Part shown: positions 9,861-21,015 of the stretch, in pieces | Numbering within the stretch: position 1 is the first letter of the stretch | Layout of the letters: every line of letters begins with the position of its first letter | Source of the DNA: Epiperipatus broadwayi | Taxonomy: Eukaryota > Onychophora > Udeonychophora > Euonychophora > Peripatidae | Length of the DNA stretch: 64,000 nt | Reading direction: 5' to 3' | Assembly (NCBI GenBank): GCA_028023455.1 | Contig: JAQFVV010000022.1 | Location: forward strand, 9,751,100 to 9,815,099 | The notes under the pieces: generated by a model | The model's database searches: none | Told to the model about the DNA's origin: nothing | The model's input: the letters and a program-made list of their open reading frames with translations, nothing else | Program-made: the position numbers and the translations under genes

Positions 9861-12061
9861 TTGTACTACTTAGATAATAAAACTAATAATGCTTAAGACT
9901 AGATAGGCTTATAAATAAATGTAAAGAATAAGTTAGTCTTTATTTTTTCAGATATTGTTACAGTTTTTAAAAATAAATAATTTTTTATCTTTTAAATTTG
10001 TTAATTGCTGAGAAAGCAATCAATATATAATTCTTCTTAATCAAAATTCTAAATAATAATATACAGTTTAGAGACAAACTGAATATTTTGCATAAATTAT
10101 TCAAAAATTTATTTATAAAAGTTATTGCATCCAAGTATCATTCTTATGATCTGCTTCCAATCCTGTGGTTGAAATTATGAGGTTCCCCCCTCCCAATTAG
10201 CTAAAAAATTTCAAGTAAGCCTAGGATTTTTCTCCCTTAGTCAGTATATAGTCAATCTAGATATTCATTTAATTATTAGTCAAAGATTGTTATTGGCTAT
10301 CTTTAACTAGAGAGCAAAACTTTGATATCAATCTAAATTAGATTAATGGGTGTTCACTGACTATAAAAGAAAAGTGCTAATGTTCTTTAATACAACTTTC
10401 ACTGATGAGAGAAGTATCATTTTCCTACAGGCTTTGAACTCCAATATTATTTTTAATAATAAAAAGATGTTTGAAGATCATCTCATTTCTTCTTAATTAA
10501 AGATAGAAAAATATTTTCATTTTACTTGTGCAAATAATTATATATATTTTTATATAGACTATTTTCTTAAATGATTGTTAAATAGATATGTTATTTATAA
10601 TGTCTTTTTAATGATTGTTTTCAGTGTAATTGTTAAGCATGATTTGATGCAGTGATAGAATGGCCAATCAGACCATTACTCATCCCCATCACTCCCAGTG
10701 CTGCCAAACCATTCAATTATTTATTTATTAAAAATAGAATTGAATATTATATAGCTCAAAATTTGTAAAACGTTTGAGCACTGGGTGTTACAGAACTATT
10801 CATACCTCCCAAGTTTCTTAATTCCGTCTTATCTTGATTGGTTTGGGCATCCATCACCGTGGACCAATGGTTATACATATTTAGATAATATAATCCAATG
10901 GCAAGAACAGGTCAATAGGTGAAGATACTCAATTCGATCAAAACAGGATGGATTCTGGACTAGTCGATTATTTGAAGGGAAAGTGAGATGTGACATTACA
11001 CTAAACAATTTATTTGTTTGTGTAAATAGATCGAAGCTTAAAATTAAGTGTAATTTTTAATGAGAATTTAGCAACAAAAAAAAAGCAAAACATAAAAAAC
11101 TTTTGAAGATTGTTTTATTTTAAATTATTGTTTTAAAGCCTAATAATATACAATGTTTGTATACATCGTTAAGTGGTCTGTGTATCATTTACCTTTAAGT
11201 AAGTATCAAGTATATTTATTACAATTATTTTATCTGTATTTTAAAAATATTAATATTTATGAAAGAATAGATGGGTGTTGGAGGCCATTTCATTTTGGAG
11301 ATAAAGTTTTGACAGTTTTACTTTAGGTTATATTTTTTTTATTAAACTTCCAGTTTTATCTGAAAGATTAACTTGAAAATTTTATTAAAAAACAATTTCT
11401 GAAGTAAATTACTTTGGTAAATCAATAAATTGCTTAAATAAAAGACTTGTTTTTAATGGCTTGTCTCAGGACTTTTTTTTGACCCTTTGTAAAATTAATT
11501 TTATGATCTTATATCTGAAATATTTCTTATTGTTAATCAAGAATGAGCTAAAGGAAATAACAGATATTTACAATAAGATCTTTTTTTAAAAAAAAAAAAA
11601 CCTTTTTATCAGAAATATTTTTAATTAGATTTTCTAATGGTTAGTTTACATAATTACATTCAAAATGGTGCATTTGTAATATGAAGCCCTTAAGTGTATA
11701 AAAGGAAGGAGTTGAAATGCATGATGGGAAGAATTAAAACAAACCTGATGTTTTGTAACATATTTTTAACTTAAAAAATAATAACAAACAATGTACATAC
11801 ATACTTGCATTTATATTAGCGTGAATCAAAATTATGTATTATAATTTAAATATTTATATGCAAACAGTCGTCTACTTTCGCAAATCTAACTTATGTCGAT
11901 TCTGTGGTGTACGTAAACATCAAAAAAATGTCATTCCAATATTCAACAGCTCAATTTTATTAAAAAGGTTTTATTAATGAAATATTTTAAAATAAACACC
12001 AAGGCTTCCTAGCAGGATTTATAATTTTGGAGATTAAATTCTAAGACCTCATTTTATATGT
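9861..12061. other. A/T-rich DNA, nothing recognised
   Basis: No supported gene or RNA. The T7-A13 run near 11581-11600 and other homopolymers are the only local features. A short less A/T-rich stretch at 10640-10990 (CATCCCCATCACTCCCAGTG, CCATCACCGTGGACC) shows no open frame or known motif. Confidence 0.45.
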
Positions 12062-12069
12062 GTTTTATG

Positions 12070-12456
12070 GGTACTTTGGGATTAGCGCTAAATCGTCAGG
12101 CGATAATTATTCTAACACTTTAGATTTGTTGTTTTTTTTTTAAAGATTAGCAAACTTTATATTTAAAAATGAGTTTTTGAATTCTACTTAATTTTAAAAA
12201 ATTATGATGAATACGAAATAAATAAAATATTTTTTTGGATAAAAAATTAGAAAACAAAAGCAATTTTCAATGTTCGGTTTATTTATTCAAATCTTTTATT
12301 TTTTTTCATGTTCATAGTAATTTTTAAAAATTAAACTAAATTCAAAAACTCATTTTATAAATATTAAGTTTGCTAAACCTAAAGTGATACTTCCCAGCCA
12401 ATGAAAATACAGTATATTCGCAAAGTTTGTCACCACAGTGCTAATTCCAAAATACT
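12070..12456. mobile_element. foldback MITE with 8-bp target-site duplication (hAT-like)
   Basis: A 387-bp element between identical 8-bp direct repeats GTTTTATG (12062-12069 and 12457-12464). The ends are inverted repeats: GGTACTTTGGGATTAGC on the left, against AGTATTTTGGAATTAGC read inward from the right. A second, stronger inverted repeat lies inside: AAATGAGTTTTTGAATTCTA near 12160 pairs with TTCAAAAACTCATTTTATAA near 12340, flanked by GATTAGCAAACTT and AGTTTGCTAAACC. There is no open frame. An 8-bp TSD fits hAT but other superfamilies also make it, and the termini are not the usual CAGGGG type, so the superfamily is inferred. Confidence 0.8.
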
Positions 12457-12464
12457 GTTTTATG

Positions 12465-13694
12465 CTATAGGAACATCTTTTATAATATATAGTTATACTT
12501 ATTTTCATGTATTAAAAGTATTTATATATCTTGCACCATTACTAAACATTAGATATACTTAAAAGGAATGTTTACTTTATGTCAGCTTACATAAAGTAAG
12601 AATGGATTACCTATGAAAATAGATACTCTGTAGTCCTCAAAAAATGCAGTTTTAATATGATTTTCAATTTAAAGAATATAGTTTTCTTATTAAAAAATGT
12701 ACACATTTTTGTGTACAATAGTTGTATTGAAAGAATAAAGAAAATCAACATATTAAATAAAAGCACCCATACATTCCTTAATTGTTTCCTAATTATTAAT
12801 CTTTTTATTTTTCGAGAAACTTTGAAAGAAGAAGGAAAATTTGATATTCTTTGAATCTATTGAAACAGAAGAAGCAGGAAATGACATCATCACTTGATCA
12901 GAGTTGAATGATGGTCATAAATGAATTTTGTTTTTTATTGGTTGGCTTCTGTCATTTTTTGTTAAACAAGTGTTCATTGGTGGAAATAATTTTAAAATAA
13001 ACATAAATAAAGATCATTTTTAAGGAATTATCAATTGACATTATTGCAATTTATTTTATTAAATATTCTTTCTATGGAGACCATTTTGTAATAATTAGAA
13101 ATTCTTGCTAAGAAGATAGTTTTATCAGTTTTTCATTGTGCTTATAAAATAATTCATGTTGTATTTGTCAAATTGTTTCAATTAGACACATGTAAAGTGT
13201 TCCTTAATATAATTGATATAATGCCCTGAATGGTTTAGTATAATTGGTAGAGTGTCTGATTTATCGGGAGATCCCATGACGATTCTGGTGCTCCTGAGCA
13301 ATAAAGCCATAATACACCTATTTTTTATTGATATAATCATCTGGTCTGAAGTGTATACATAATAGATTATATAGAATATGATGGGGCATGAGACTGAAAC
13401 AAGGTAAGAGAGAATAAACAATCCCTTCTACTTATTTATTTAAACTATCTTTGTAGCCTTAAGATAGTCAATCAACTAATTTTATATCTGTGAATAAGAC
13501 AATAATCAATGTAATTTATTTTAAAATCTATAAAGAAGCAACATTCCAAAGGTTTAATTTTAATAAATAATGTTTCATCAGTAAATTTCCTGTGTGTTTT
13601 ATTTTTGGAGGGACGTGGAGTGGTAGAAATGCTTATGGTCCATAAATTATACCCAATTTTGTTACAGAGTATATGATATATCATGAAGAGACTT
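12465..13694. other. mostly unassigned; possible tRNA-like relic at 13225-13320
   Basis: At 13225-13320 the plus strand has TGGTTTAGTATAATTGGTAG (box A-like), then GTCTGATTTATCGGGAG and GACGATTCTGG (weak box B-like). This looks like a worn tRNA-derived SINE head, but the arms do not fold cleanly. The rest holds no supported feature; frames at 12657-12854 and 13182-13684 are not convincing. Confidence 0.35.
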
Positions 13695-14080
13695 AGCTAA
13701 AAACTGTGAGTATGGTGATTATTTAGATGAGACCTTATTGGACCAATTTCGAGGGGGGATGAGTGACAACAGACTCCATCAGCAGCTGTTGGCCAACCCT
13801 GAGTTAACCTACATAGAACCATTTAAAAAGGAAAATTACCAATAATGTGAAAGAATTTCAAAAATCAGATATGGGTAGCCTAAACTAAATATCAATCCAG
13901 AAATGATCAGGCAAGAAAAAAGTGAAAAATTCAAATTGAGAATACTTTGGCTCCAGAAAGGCAGGCCATCTTACATGCAAGTGCAGCAGCAAGAATGCAA
14001 GATGTAACAATTGTGGAAAGGTGGGTCACCTAGTGAGAGTTTACCACACCAAAACTAAAATAATCTAAAGAAATGAAGGA
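13695..14080 (+). pseudogene. gypsy-class retrotransposon 1, gag remnant with zinc knuckle
   Basis: Gag-like reading begins near 13705 with YLDETLLDQFRGGMSDN and QQLLANPELTY. This matches the gypsy Gag segment that usually reads DxxLRDQFVxGI followed by a LLxEPxLT stretch. At 13967-14056 follows a zinc-knuckle region, HLTCKCSSKNARCNNC then GKVGHLVRVYHTK. The second knuckle keeps C-x2-C-x4-H, but the last cysteine position carries Tyr. Two or more frame shifts separate the parts. The protein would have packaged element RNA, but this copy is broken. The gag-to-integrase order continues downstream on the same strand. Confidence 0.75.
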
Positions 14081-14445
14081 GTTTCTGATAAACAAAATGA
14101 AAAATTCTGAACGCCTCACCGAAAACCATAAAACAGAGACAAATGACAGGAACAAATAATGCTCAATAAAATACAAGTTAGAAAAAGAACTAGAGAATAA
14201 ATTTTCCAAATGATTCATGAAAAAACAAGGAAAATTAAATACAAAATCTGTTGATGTCAATTGTCATGAGGGAACAAAACCCACTCAAAGTAAATATAGA
14301 AAAGTTCTGAGATTCGAATGGTAATACATTTTTTAGATCATCAGCAGTCAGAGTCAATTAACAGTAAAACTGTCACCAATTGGACTCTGGAGACAACAGA
14401 ATACCAAATTCTGATTGGGAGGATTAGAAATGGATAGTTCAGTAG
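14081..14445 (+). pseudogene. gypsy 1, strongly decayed interval between gag and integrase
   Basis: Lys/Asn/Glu-rich plus-strand sequence lies between the zinc knuckle and the integrase. No protease, reverse transcriptase or RNase H motif can be read. The space (under 400 bp) is far too short for them, so most of pol was deleted. The 76-residue minus-strand frame at 14260-14030 is an antisense shadow. Confidence 0.45.
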
Positions 14446-15130
14446 ATGCCTACCCTATCTAAACTAAGCACTATGGATGGCTCTCCAACAATTGTCAATG
14501 TTGAATGGATGTATTATAAATGGCAACCAAGTTTTGATTCACCCACAGGTCATGAAAAAGTATTAAAAATAATTCATCAAGGACATCCTGGAATAGTGAG
14601 AATGAACGTTCTTGCTCATAGCTATGCATACTGGCCGGTCATGAGCAATGATAGAAAACATTAATAATGTGCAGACCATATCAGTATACCATAAACTCAC
14701 CCCAAATAAAATATTCACTATATTCTAAAGAAAATAAACCATTGTACTATGTACATATCAACCATTGTGGTCTGATAGATCGCAACATTATATTTTTATT
14801 AGTAGATGCTGCTGCCAAAGTGAACAGAATATGATCTTGTAAAAAATACAGGTGCAAAAGAAGCTATGCAATCTTAGACATCTTTACATATAATGGTCCT
14901 CCAGAGGTACTCATTTTTTGATAAATAGTGCTGCATTCATGTTGGAAGAATTTAAAGCCATTTTGGAGTACAATATGTACTAGCACCACCTATCACTCCA
15001 AATCAAATCCAATGGCAGAGACAGTGGTGCAACAATTGAAATTAGCTGAAAATAGTTTCCCCAAGCATCAAAGAAGATCCGAACATAGTGATGCTGCACT
15101 AACATATCACACCACCTACAGCCACTGACA
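14446..15130 (+). pseudogene. gypsy 1, integrase remnant
   Basis: An open frame at 14446-14664 carries the N-terminal zinc-binding part of a gypsy integrase: VLKIIHQGHPGIVRM followed by LAHSYAYWPVM, where the usual order is an HxGHPGIVRMK-type stretch and then a YxWWP-type stretch. After a frame change the catalytic-core reading continues with YYVHINHCGLIDRN and FLLVDAAAK; the first catalytic Asp appears as Asn (HIN where HID is expected). Then comes YNGPPEV, and the C-terminal half of the core (FKAI, TTYHSKSNPMAE, VVQQLKLAENSF) in the frame at 14928-15128. Stops and frame shifts make it non-functional. The role in an intact element is insertion of the cDNA into host DNA. Confidence 0.85.
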
Positions 15131-15540
15131 AATCACTGACAGAAATATTGATGGAAGGAAATTGAGAAACAAACTGTTCATCCTCCTGTTTCAGAAGGAA
15201 GATAATCTATGAAAAGGGTGGATCGAGGGCCAAATAAAGAAAGTAATTTTGAACCATATGAAGAAGTGCAAATCTTTATAGGAATTTTTTACAGACACCA
15301 AGTAAATCACATTAGAAAAAACTGGGCTGAAACAAATGAAGACTTTAATGCTGAAAGTTACGAAAACCCAACCAAAACTGAAAAAAATGCCCAATAAGAT
15401 TGTGCGGAAACTCATACCTTTAATGACACTGAACCCAGGAATACCCCAATATGATGGACCCACAACCAAGAACTACAGAATATATGAGTACCAAAAAAGT
15501 TTCAATGTCAGCACCAACCCCCAGCTTATTTAAAAGACTA
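15131..15540 (+). pseudogene. gypsy 1, pol C-terminal tail
   Basis: Plus-strand frames at 15209-15397 and 15336-15533 read FEPYEEVQIFIGIFYRH and then TLNPGIPQYDGPTTKNYRI. Position after the integrase core and a basic, polar composition fit the variable C-terminal tail of gypsy Pol; no domain is certain. The two overlapping frames suggest one tail with a frame shift. The 92-residue minus-strand frame over the same bases is an antisense shadow. Confidence 0.5.
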
Positions 15541-15584
15541 TATTTGCTACCCCAGAAAAAATTAAAATAAACAGTCTGCAGAGT

Positions 15585-16015
15585 TTCTCAGTAGGAGGAG
15601 TTGTGCTGTATGTGTATATATTGAAACAGGAAGTGCTAATATGTTAAAGAAGCCAAGTAAACATGGAAATAAAAAATGGATTGCTCCGGCAATTAATAAA
15701 CTAATCAGTAATAAAAGCTTTCTCTGATGATTGTGTGTATTCTATTAATACCTGGTAGCTATTTATTCTCTGTTTTCTATATTGGTGTAAACATGCATCC
15801 AGAAACTGAGTGGACTTGAACCCAGTATAATCCTCACTGAAGGTGAAGAAAAGGGATTTAGGTATAGGCTGCCCTGGTCTATAGGGTAATTTCTGTGCAT
15901 CTTGTGGCTAATTGTAATTAGTAATGATTATATCAACTGTTTATCTGTAATATATTATAATTATGTGTAACTAATTGCCATATGTATATTAATATATAAA
16001 AATACTATCAATGTT
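15585..16015 (+). other. gypsy 1, possible polypurine tract and 3' LTR
   Basis: The purine run AGTAGGAGGAG near 15590-15600 is followed by TTGTGCTGTATGTGTATATA, the arrangement expected at the polypurine tract and 3' LTR start. AATAAA near 15709 (AGTAATAAAAGC) could be its polyadenylation signal. No second LTR was found upstream, so the boundary is inferred and the right end is a guess. Confidence 0.4.
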
Positions 16016-16293
16016 GTATAAATTATTATTAAATAATAGGATAGCCAGATGTATTCCTATCCACATTTTTTATTGTGCTAATTAACTCAATACATAGAAG
16101 TTTATCATTTTGAATTGATTACTAAAATATTGTTTTATTTATTTTCTTGGTTACATTAATGTCTAAAGTATTTATAATTATTATATTTTATATTATTAAT
16201 CAAATTTTGTTTTATTAATTTATGACTTTATTTTTATTATCATCATCTGTATAATCAAAAAATTCAAATCATAAACTATAATAATATTTGAGT
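16016..16293. other. A/T-rich DNA, nothing recognised
   Basis: Low-complexity A/T-rich sequence up to the direct repeat that flanks the next insertion. Confidence 0.4.
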
Positions 16294-16305
16294 TATAAGA
16301 GTACA

Positions 16306-16537
16306 ACAACAACACAACATCAACCCCATTATAATATAAAATTATTAATTAAAAAAAAAAAAAACACAACAACACACCACCCCCCTTTACATATTTTCTT
16401 TTTTAAAAAAAAAAAAAAAAGAACGAAAAGGCAATAAAAAGAGTGTGTGAACAACCCCTCCTGCCCCCTCTGATTTTTTTTTTTAACAAAAGAGGCACCA
16501 CTATAAGGAGGGGGTTGTTTTTTTTTGATTTGTTTTT
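16306..16537. mobile_element. low-complexity insertion with 13-bp target-site duplication
   Basis: About 232 bp lie between identical 13-bp direct repeats TTATAAGAGTACA (16293-16305 and 16538-16550). The first 115 bases have no G at all and consist of ACAACAACAC-type repeats, poly-A and a C-run. From 16451 on, AACAACCCCTCCT pairs with AGGAGGGGGTTGTT near 16507-16520 to make a hairpin with an inner CCTCT/AGAGG stem. The flanking duplication implies insertion by a transposition-like or retroposition event. No known element matches. An assembly artefact should be considered, but it would not readily create the duplication. Confidence 0.6.
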
Positions 16538-16550
16538 TTATAAGAGTACA

Positions 16551-16814
16551 TAATATTTAAGTCACATAATTAAAATTCACATCATATAGTATTGATGTGA
16601 CATTAATATTTAAGATTATATTACTTATATTATTTTATTTTTAATTATAAGGAAGCTTTATGTCATCTATGAGTAATCAATTCCCTTTCTTACTTATAAC
16701 ATCATTTACATTATCATATGTTGTTGTGATTAGTAAATTTATGAAGAAATTTTGAGAATAAGGAATTTGTAATTTACTTAATTGTTATCAAAGTTATTGT
16801 TTATAAAAAGAAGA
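16551..16814. other. A/T-rich DNA, nothing recognised
   Basis: No supported feature. Confidence 0.4.
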
Positions 16815-17090
16815 ATCACAAAAAAATAAAGTCAGATGTCACATGACCTAATTTAATAAATTTGTATTTACAAATGTTATATATAGAGCTCGCAAAATAA
16901 GCTCTTAACAAGCTTTGCAGAATATCCCTAACCCCAGACCAGTTTCTGCTACTGGCATCCTCAGTGAGGTGCTAGGATATTCAAGCATTAGATTAAAAAT
17001 AATAGGACAAACCTAGTATTTTATCTAATGTATAACTATTAAGTAGAAAATCTGAAATTTTCATTCGTCCATATGCTTTTCTATCCAGCT
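16815..17090 (-). repeat. repeat family C, partial copy
   Basis: Shares with 41200-41725 the run CACATGACCTA, TTGTATTTACAAAT, CCAGACCAGTTT, GAGGTGCTAGGATA and AAATCTGAAATTTTCA in the same order and strand. Only one terminal repeat is present, so this is a truncated or recombined copy. Confidence 0.65.
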
Positions 17091-17726
17091 ATCAATTAAT
17101 CAACTTCTATTTTGAAATTTCATTAGAATTGATTTTCTTCTAACATGAATTGAAGCAAAATATGTTAAATCTCCACTCATTTTATTGTTTCAATAACTTT
17201 TTCAATAAACTTTTGAATAAAAATTATTAATTATATTTAAAATCTTACGGAATTGTTTTGAAAACAAAATATATAAGTTCAATTTATTTACAAGGTTGAA
17301 AGTCCTGTATATACTTTGGAGACTCCAGTTATCTTTAAACAATTTTCAAGTTTCTTCTCAGATTTAGTTCTAAGACAACCTATTGCATCATAAATTCTTC
17401 AATGTAACATCAATGACAATAAATGTGTTCATATTTAGTTCATCTCAGTGTTAATTGCCAAATATCTTTTAGAAGTCAGTAAACTCTCTCTCTCTTTCTC
17501 TCTCATTGGAATGTATACACCCACATTCTTATACAAACATTGAACAATTGTTTAAAGAAGTGATAATCCAGATTTTTAGAAAACTCATAAATATACATAG
17601 TATATATATATATATAAATGACAATAAAAAGAAAAAACTATTAATAGGTAATGTAAAGTATTCATACATAGCAGGCATAGCAGATAGGCTTAAGTAAAAC
17701 TGCAATCAGTATAATATGTAATATAT
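17091..17726. other. unassigned; CT-rich microsatellite near 17486
   Basis: A CTCTCTCTCTCTTTCTCTCTC tract lies near 17486-17505. The 63-residue frame at 17506-17697 is not convincing. Nothing else is recognised. Confidence 0.4.
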
Positions 17727-18370
17727 GTGGGATTTGAACTCAGACTTTCACATGACCCACTATTCTCATTGCCATTTCATATTGCTGACCCACCTGATCA
17801 CACACATGTTGAAAAGATAAATAATCACCAATATATGCATTTCATGCTAAACCAGCAATCATCAGTTGTTCCAGATTACTATCCTCATATATATATATAT
17901 ATATATACAATCAGTGCTCAGCTTTATATTAAGATAGCCAATCTTCATACTTTTGCATATGTATGTATAAATGGATTATTCTCCTGTACATGAGGAGTCA
18001 GAATGACTAAAACATCAACATGGGTAGGATGACAACCATGGCACTAACATGGGTTTTGAACATTCCATCATCAGATTTTCAATGAAATGGAAGGCTGAAG
18101 AGTTGTGAGTCCGAGTAGTTTGAAATCTGTCCATTAAAGTATGAAGATTGACTATCTTAATATAAAGCTGAGCACTGTTTGTATATATGTGTGAGGATAG
18201 TAATCTAGACCAACTGATGATTGCTAGTTTAGCATGAAATACATATATTGGTGATTATTTATCTTTTCAACATGTGTGTGATTAGGTGGGTCACCAATGA
18301 GATGGCACTGAGAGTAGTGGGTTGTGTGAAAGTCTGCGTTCGAATTCCACATATATTACATATATAAATG
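17727..18370. repeat. repeat family E arranged as a foldback
   Basis: The left arm (17745-17945) holds the family E core in plus orientation: CACACACATGTTGAAAAGAT, TTTCATGCTAAACCAGCAAT, CATCAGTTG, AGTGCTCAGCTTTATATTAA. The right arm (about 18140-18360) is the same core inverted, ending GTGTGAAAGTCTGCG and TTCGAATTCCAC. The region between holds CATTCCATCATCAGATTTTC. An 88-residue frame over the left arm recurs in other copies as MLNQQSSV-type readings, but that reflects shared repeat sequence and is not evidence for a gene. An internal (AT)n lies at 17889-17908. Confidence 0.75.
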
Positions 18371-19343
18371 CAGTTTTAAGCCCATATAATGTATTAATCA
18401 GTATAATAATACAAGTGCTTTTGAAAGTCATACCATACTTCATGAAATCCTAACTTCAACAAAACCTAAACTTGAAATGTTGAAAACAAGAACTACTTAT
18501 AAAATACCATATGAATGTGGAATGTATATGAATAAAAACATTACCATCAAAACGATTATATGACTAAAAGAACAGGAGCAAATCATATATATATATATAT
18601 ACCAATGATAATATATTTGATTAGAGAAGACAAAAGTACTATGTGGGCAGATTTAAGAAAAAAGAACATTTAAAGAAGTTGTTAATCTTATAAATCAATC
18701 TAGAATGCTAATCCATAAAAGTTCAGAAATTTTTCATTAACCTTGCCCTTAGAATGAAAAAATGGAAAAATCAGAAGGATCATCATAGATAAATATATAT
18801 GCAATTTTTAACTGAGTGGTGTCTTTGACTGAATACCTAGATTATTAAGTCTTATATAAGGGTCACCAGTTTGACTTCCATGCTACTGTTTGCTGGCCAG
18901 ATCAGTACTTGAAAAAGAAGAGAGGGTAATATCATTTGATATGTTATTATTTAACAGTGTACAAAAGATTTGAAATTTTCTAAAATCATTTAATAATTAA
19001 AATCATGTGAGAGGAAACCAAACTTTCAGACATGCGCTATTATTTTTCTGTCACATGATTTACATATGTAGATCGCTAATACATTAATTAATAATAAAAC
19101 TATATTTTGGAAATAATTCAATATATAATTACAAATAATATCATTATAAACTTTCAGACAAACGTATATAAATAATCTCTTATCTGTTAGTTTTTGATGA
19201 CAATTTATTAATTATTTGAATAGGTCAGTAATTTTTTTTTTTTCTTAATTTAAATTCTGAATGCTTCAAATCATTTTAGGTGAATAAAGTCTATTTATTC
19301 TCTTTTATTTTTTATTTATTTCTCTTTCTTCATTATTGAAAAG
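18371..19343. other. A/T-rich DNA, (AT)n near 18584
   Basis: A short (AT)n tract lies at 18583-18601. No gene or repeat family is recognised in the rest. Confidence 0.4.
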
Positions 19344-19436
19344 GAACATCCAACTTCTGAAGAAGTTTCTTCTTCGTTGGATACCAATAGAATTTTATTA
19401 TTGGCATTTCGTGAAAGTGATGGGGTCTATATTTGA
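19344..19436 (+). CDS. candidate short terminal exon, unknown protein
   Basis: A pyrimidine-rich stretch ending in AAAAG precedes a 30-codon reading, EHPTSEEVSSSLDTNRIL then LLAFRESDGVYI and a stop. Its amino-acid composition is ordinary, unlike the Asn/Ile/Lys frames around it. The splice acceptor (AG before 19344) is inferred. No family is recognised, no partner exon was identified, and 30 codons can be open by chance. The GAAGAAG/CTTCTTC self-complementarity also hints at a repeat. Weak call. Confidence 0.15.
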   Translation, partial: EHPTSEEVSSSLDTNRILLLAFRESDGVYI

Positions 19437-19750
19437 CTGCCACATGGTTTGTGGTTTAACAGTGAAAAAGATTATTTCCTCTGATAAAGCAAATTGAATC
19501 ATTAATCTTTTAGATTGAAAAAAAAAAGGCTCTTATAAAAAATCAACTGGAGTCAATATTGAGTTGTTGTTTTTTTTTAAAAAAAAAAAATAGTTTGCAA
19601 CTATTTTTTATTTTTCAACATTGATGAACTTATTTATAAGTGCATATTAATGTATCAAGGATTTTTGTTATTTTTAATTGTTGGTGATAAATTTAAATAA
19701 AAATACTTTCATTGAAAATTATTTTAGAGGTATATATTTTGGTGCATTCC

Positions 19751-19860
19751 TTTTTTTTTTTTTTTTCATATGTCATAGCATCGGCCGGGAGGCGAACCCA
19801 CAACCGTCTGCAACCAACTACTTGCTTGCAAGGCGGCTGCGATGACCTCTCGGCTAAAAT
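19751..19860 (-). mobile_element. tRNA-derived SINE, copy 4
   Basis: On the minus strand: GCCGAGAGGTCATCGCAGCC, CCTTGCAAGCAAG, GTGGGTTCGCCTCCCGGCCG (box B-like GGTTCGCCTCC), then ATGCTATGACATATGAAAAA with a long A-tract (T16 on the plus strand at 19751-19766). It has an insertion in the variable region compared with the copies at 3326, 44375 and 47633. No clear target-site duplication was found here. Confidence 0.75.
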
Positions 19861-20289
19861 CATCTTGTTCTATTTGTTGGTACATAATCGGAGATTGACA
19901 ATATCATGAAAAAGAATTTATAGTTATAAAAAATATTCATATTAGAGATTTTGAGAAATTTATATTAAAAATATTATTTTAATTATTTGTAAGTTTGAAC
20001 TTATAAAAATAAAAAAGGTTTTCATACAAAAATTAAAAATTGTATTTCATTTTGAAATGTATATATAAATTATTTAAATAGTGATACAAGTAAAGGATGG
20101 TCAAATAGTAATACACTAGAAACATTTATAAGAAACTGTAGAATCAAAGATACTATAAAAGATAAAATAGGCTTATTTTATCAAATTAATAGTAATAACA
20201 GAACATTTCTTATTTATGTAGAAATAATAATAATACTATTGATGAAGTTAGATATATCAAATCCAAATTTTCAAGCTTTTCTCAGCCAT
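19861..20289. other. A/T-rich DNA, nothing recognised
   Basis: No supported feature. Confidence 0.4.
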
Positions 20290-20545
20290 CCATTCTATCC
20301 TATATAACCGATAACCATGATCATATACATGTGGAAAAGGTAAGTGATCTCTAACACACATATTTCATGCTGAACCAGTACTCATCAGTTGGTCCAGACT
20401 ATCATCTCTTACACATATACATAATCAATGCTCAGTTTATATTAAGATAGCAAACCTTCAAACTCTAATGGAAGACTTCAATTCTCTCCACCCTCCAACT
20501 CTTCAGTCATCCACCTTATTGAAAATCTGATGATGGAATGTTCAA
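20290..20545 (+). repeat. repeat family E copy
   Basis: Plus-orientation copy: ACATGTGGAAAAGGTAAGTG, TTTCATGCTGAACCAGTACT, CATCAGTTGGTCCAGACTAT, TATATTAAGATAG, then CTCCAACTCTTCAGTCATCC and GAAAATCTGATGATGGAATG. Same order as the minus-strand units at 59405-60195. Confidence 0.75.
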
Positions 20546-21015
20546 ACCCTGTTTAAGTCCTCTTTAATTACATCTTAAAGGTCCATATTTACACTATACT
20601 AGTATAGATTTATTATATATCAAATCTATATATTTATTTGCTTTTTAACCTACAATTACTATATAAATTGTCAAACAGCACTAAATAATTATTTATTCAA
20701 GAGACAGAAGGAAAAACACATGAAATTAGTAATATAAAGCATGATAAATAAAAAAATATGATTATACAATAATATTCTATAAATAATTCAGTTATGATTA
20801 AAAAATAACACAAAAATTTTATCTTGTGCTTAGAAATAAGAATATTTCTGAATTCAGTGTTTAAATTATACAGTGCATGAGTAGAAGGGTGATTTCATAA
20901 TAATTGTTATAAGTTACAAGATAAAAACACAGCACTTGATAAACAAGTAACTCGTATATATATATAAATTATTAGTAAAATAAAATTGGTATCATCTGTC
21001 TTTTGATAGATTATT
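20546..21015. other. A/T-rich DNA, nothing recognised
   Basis: No supported feature. Confidence 0.4.

Noticed and set aside
15191-15469. 92-residue minus-strand frame
   Set aside because: Antisense to the gypsy 1 pol tail.
17486-17505. CT-rich tract as a promoter GAGA-type element
   Set aside because: Simple microsatellite with no gene start nearby.
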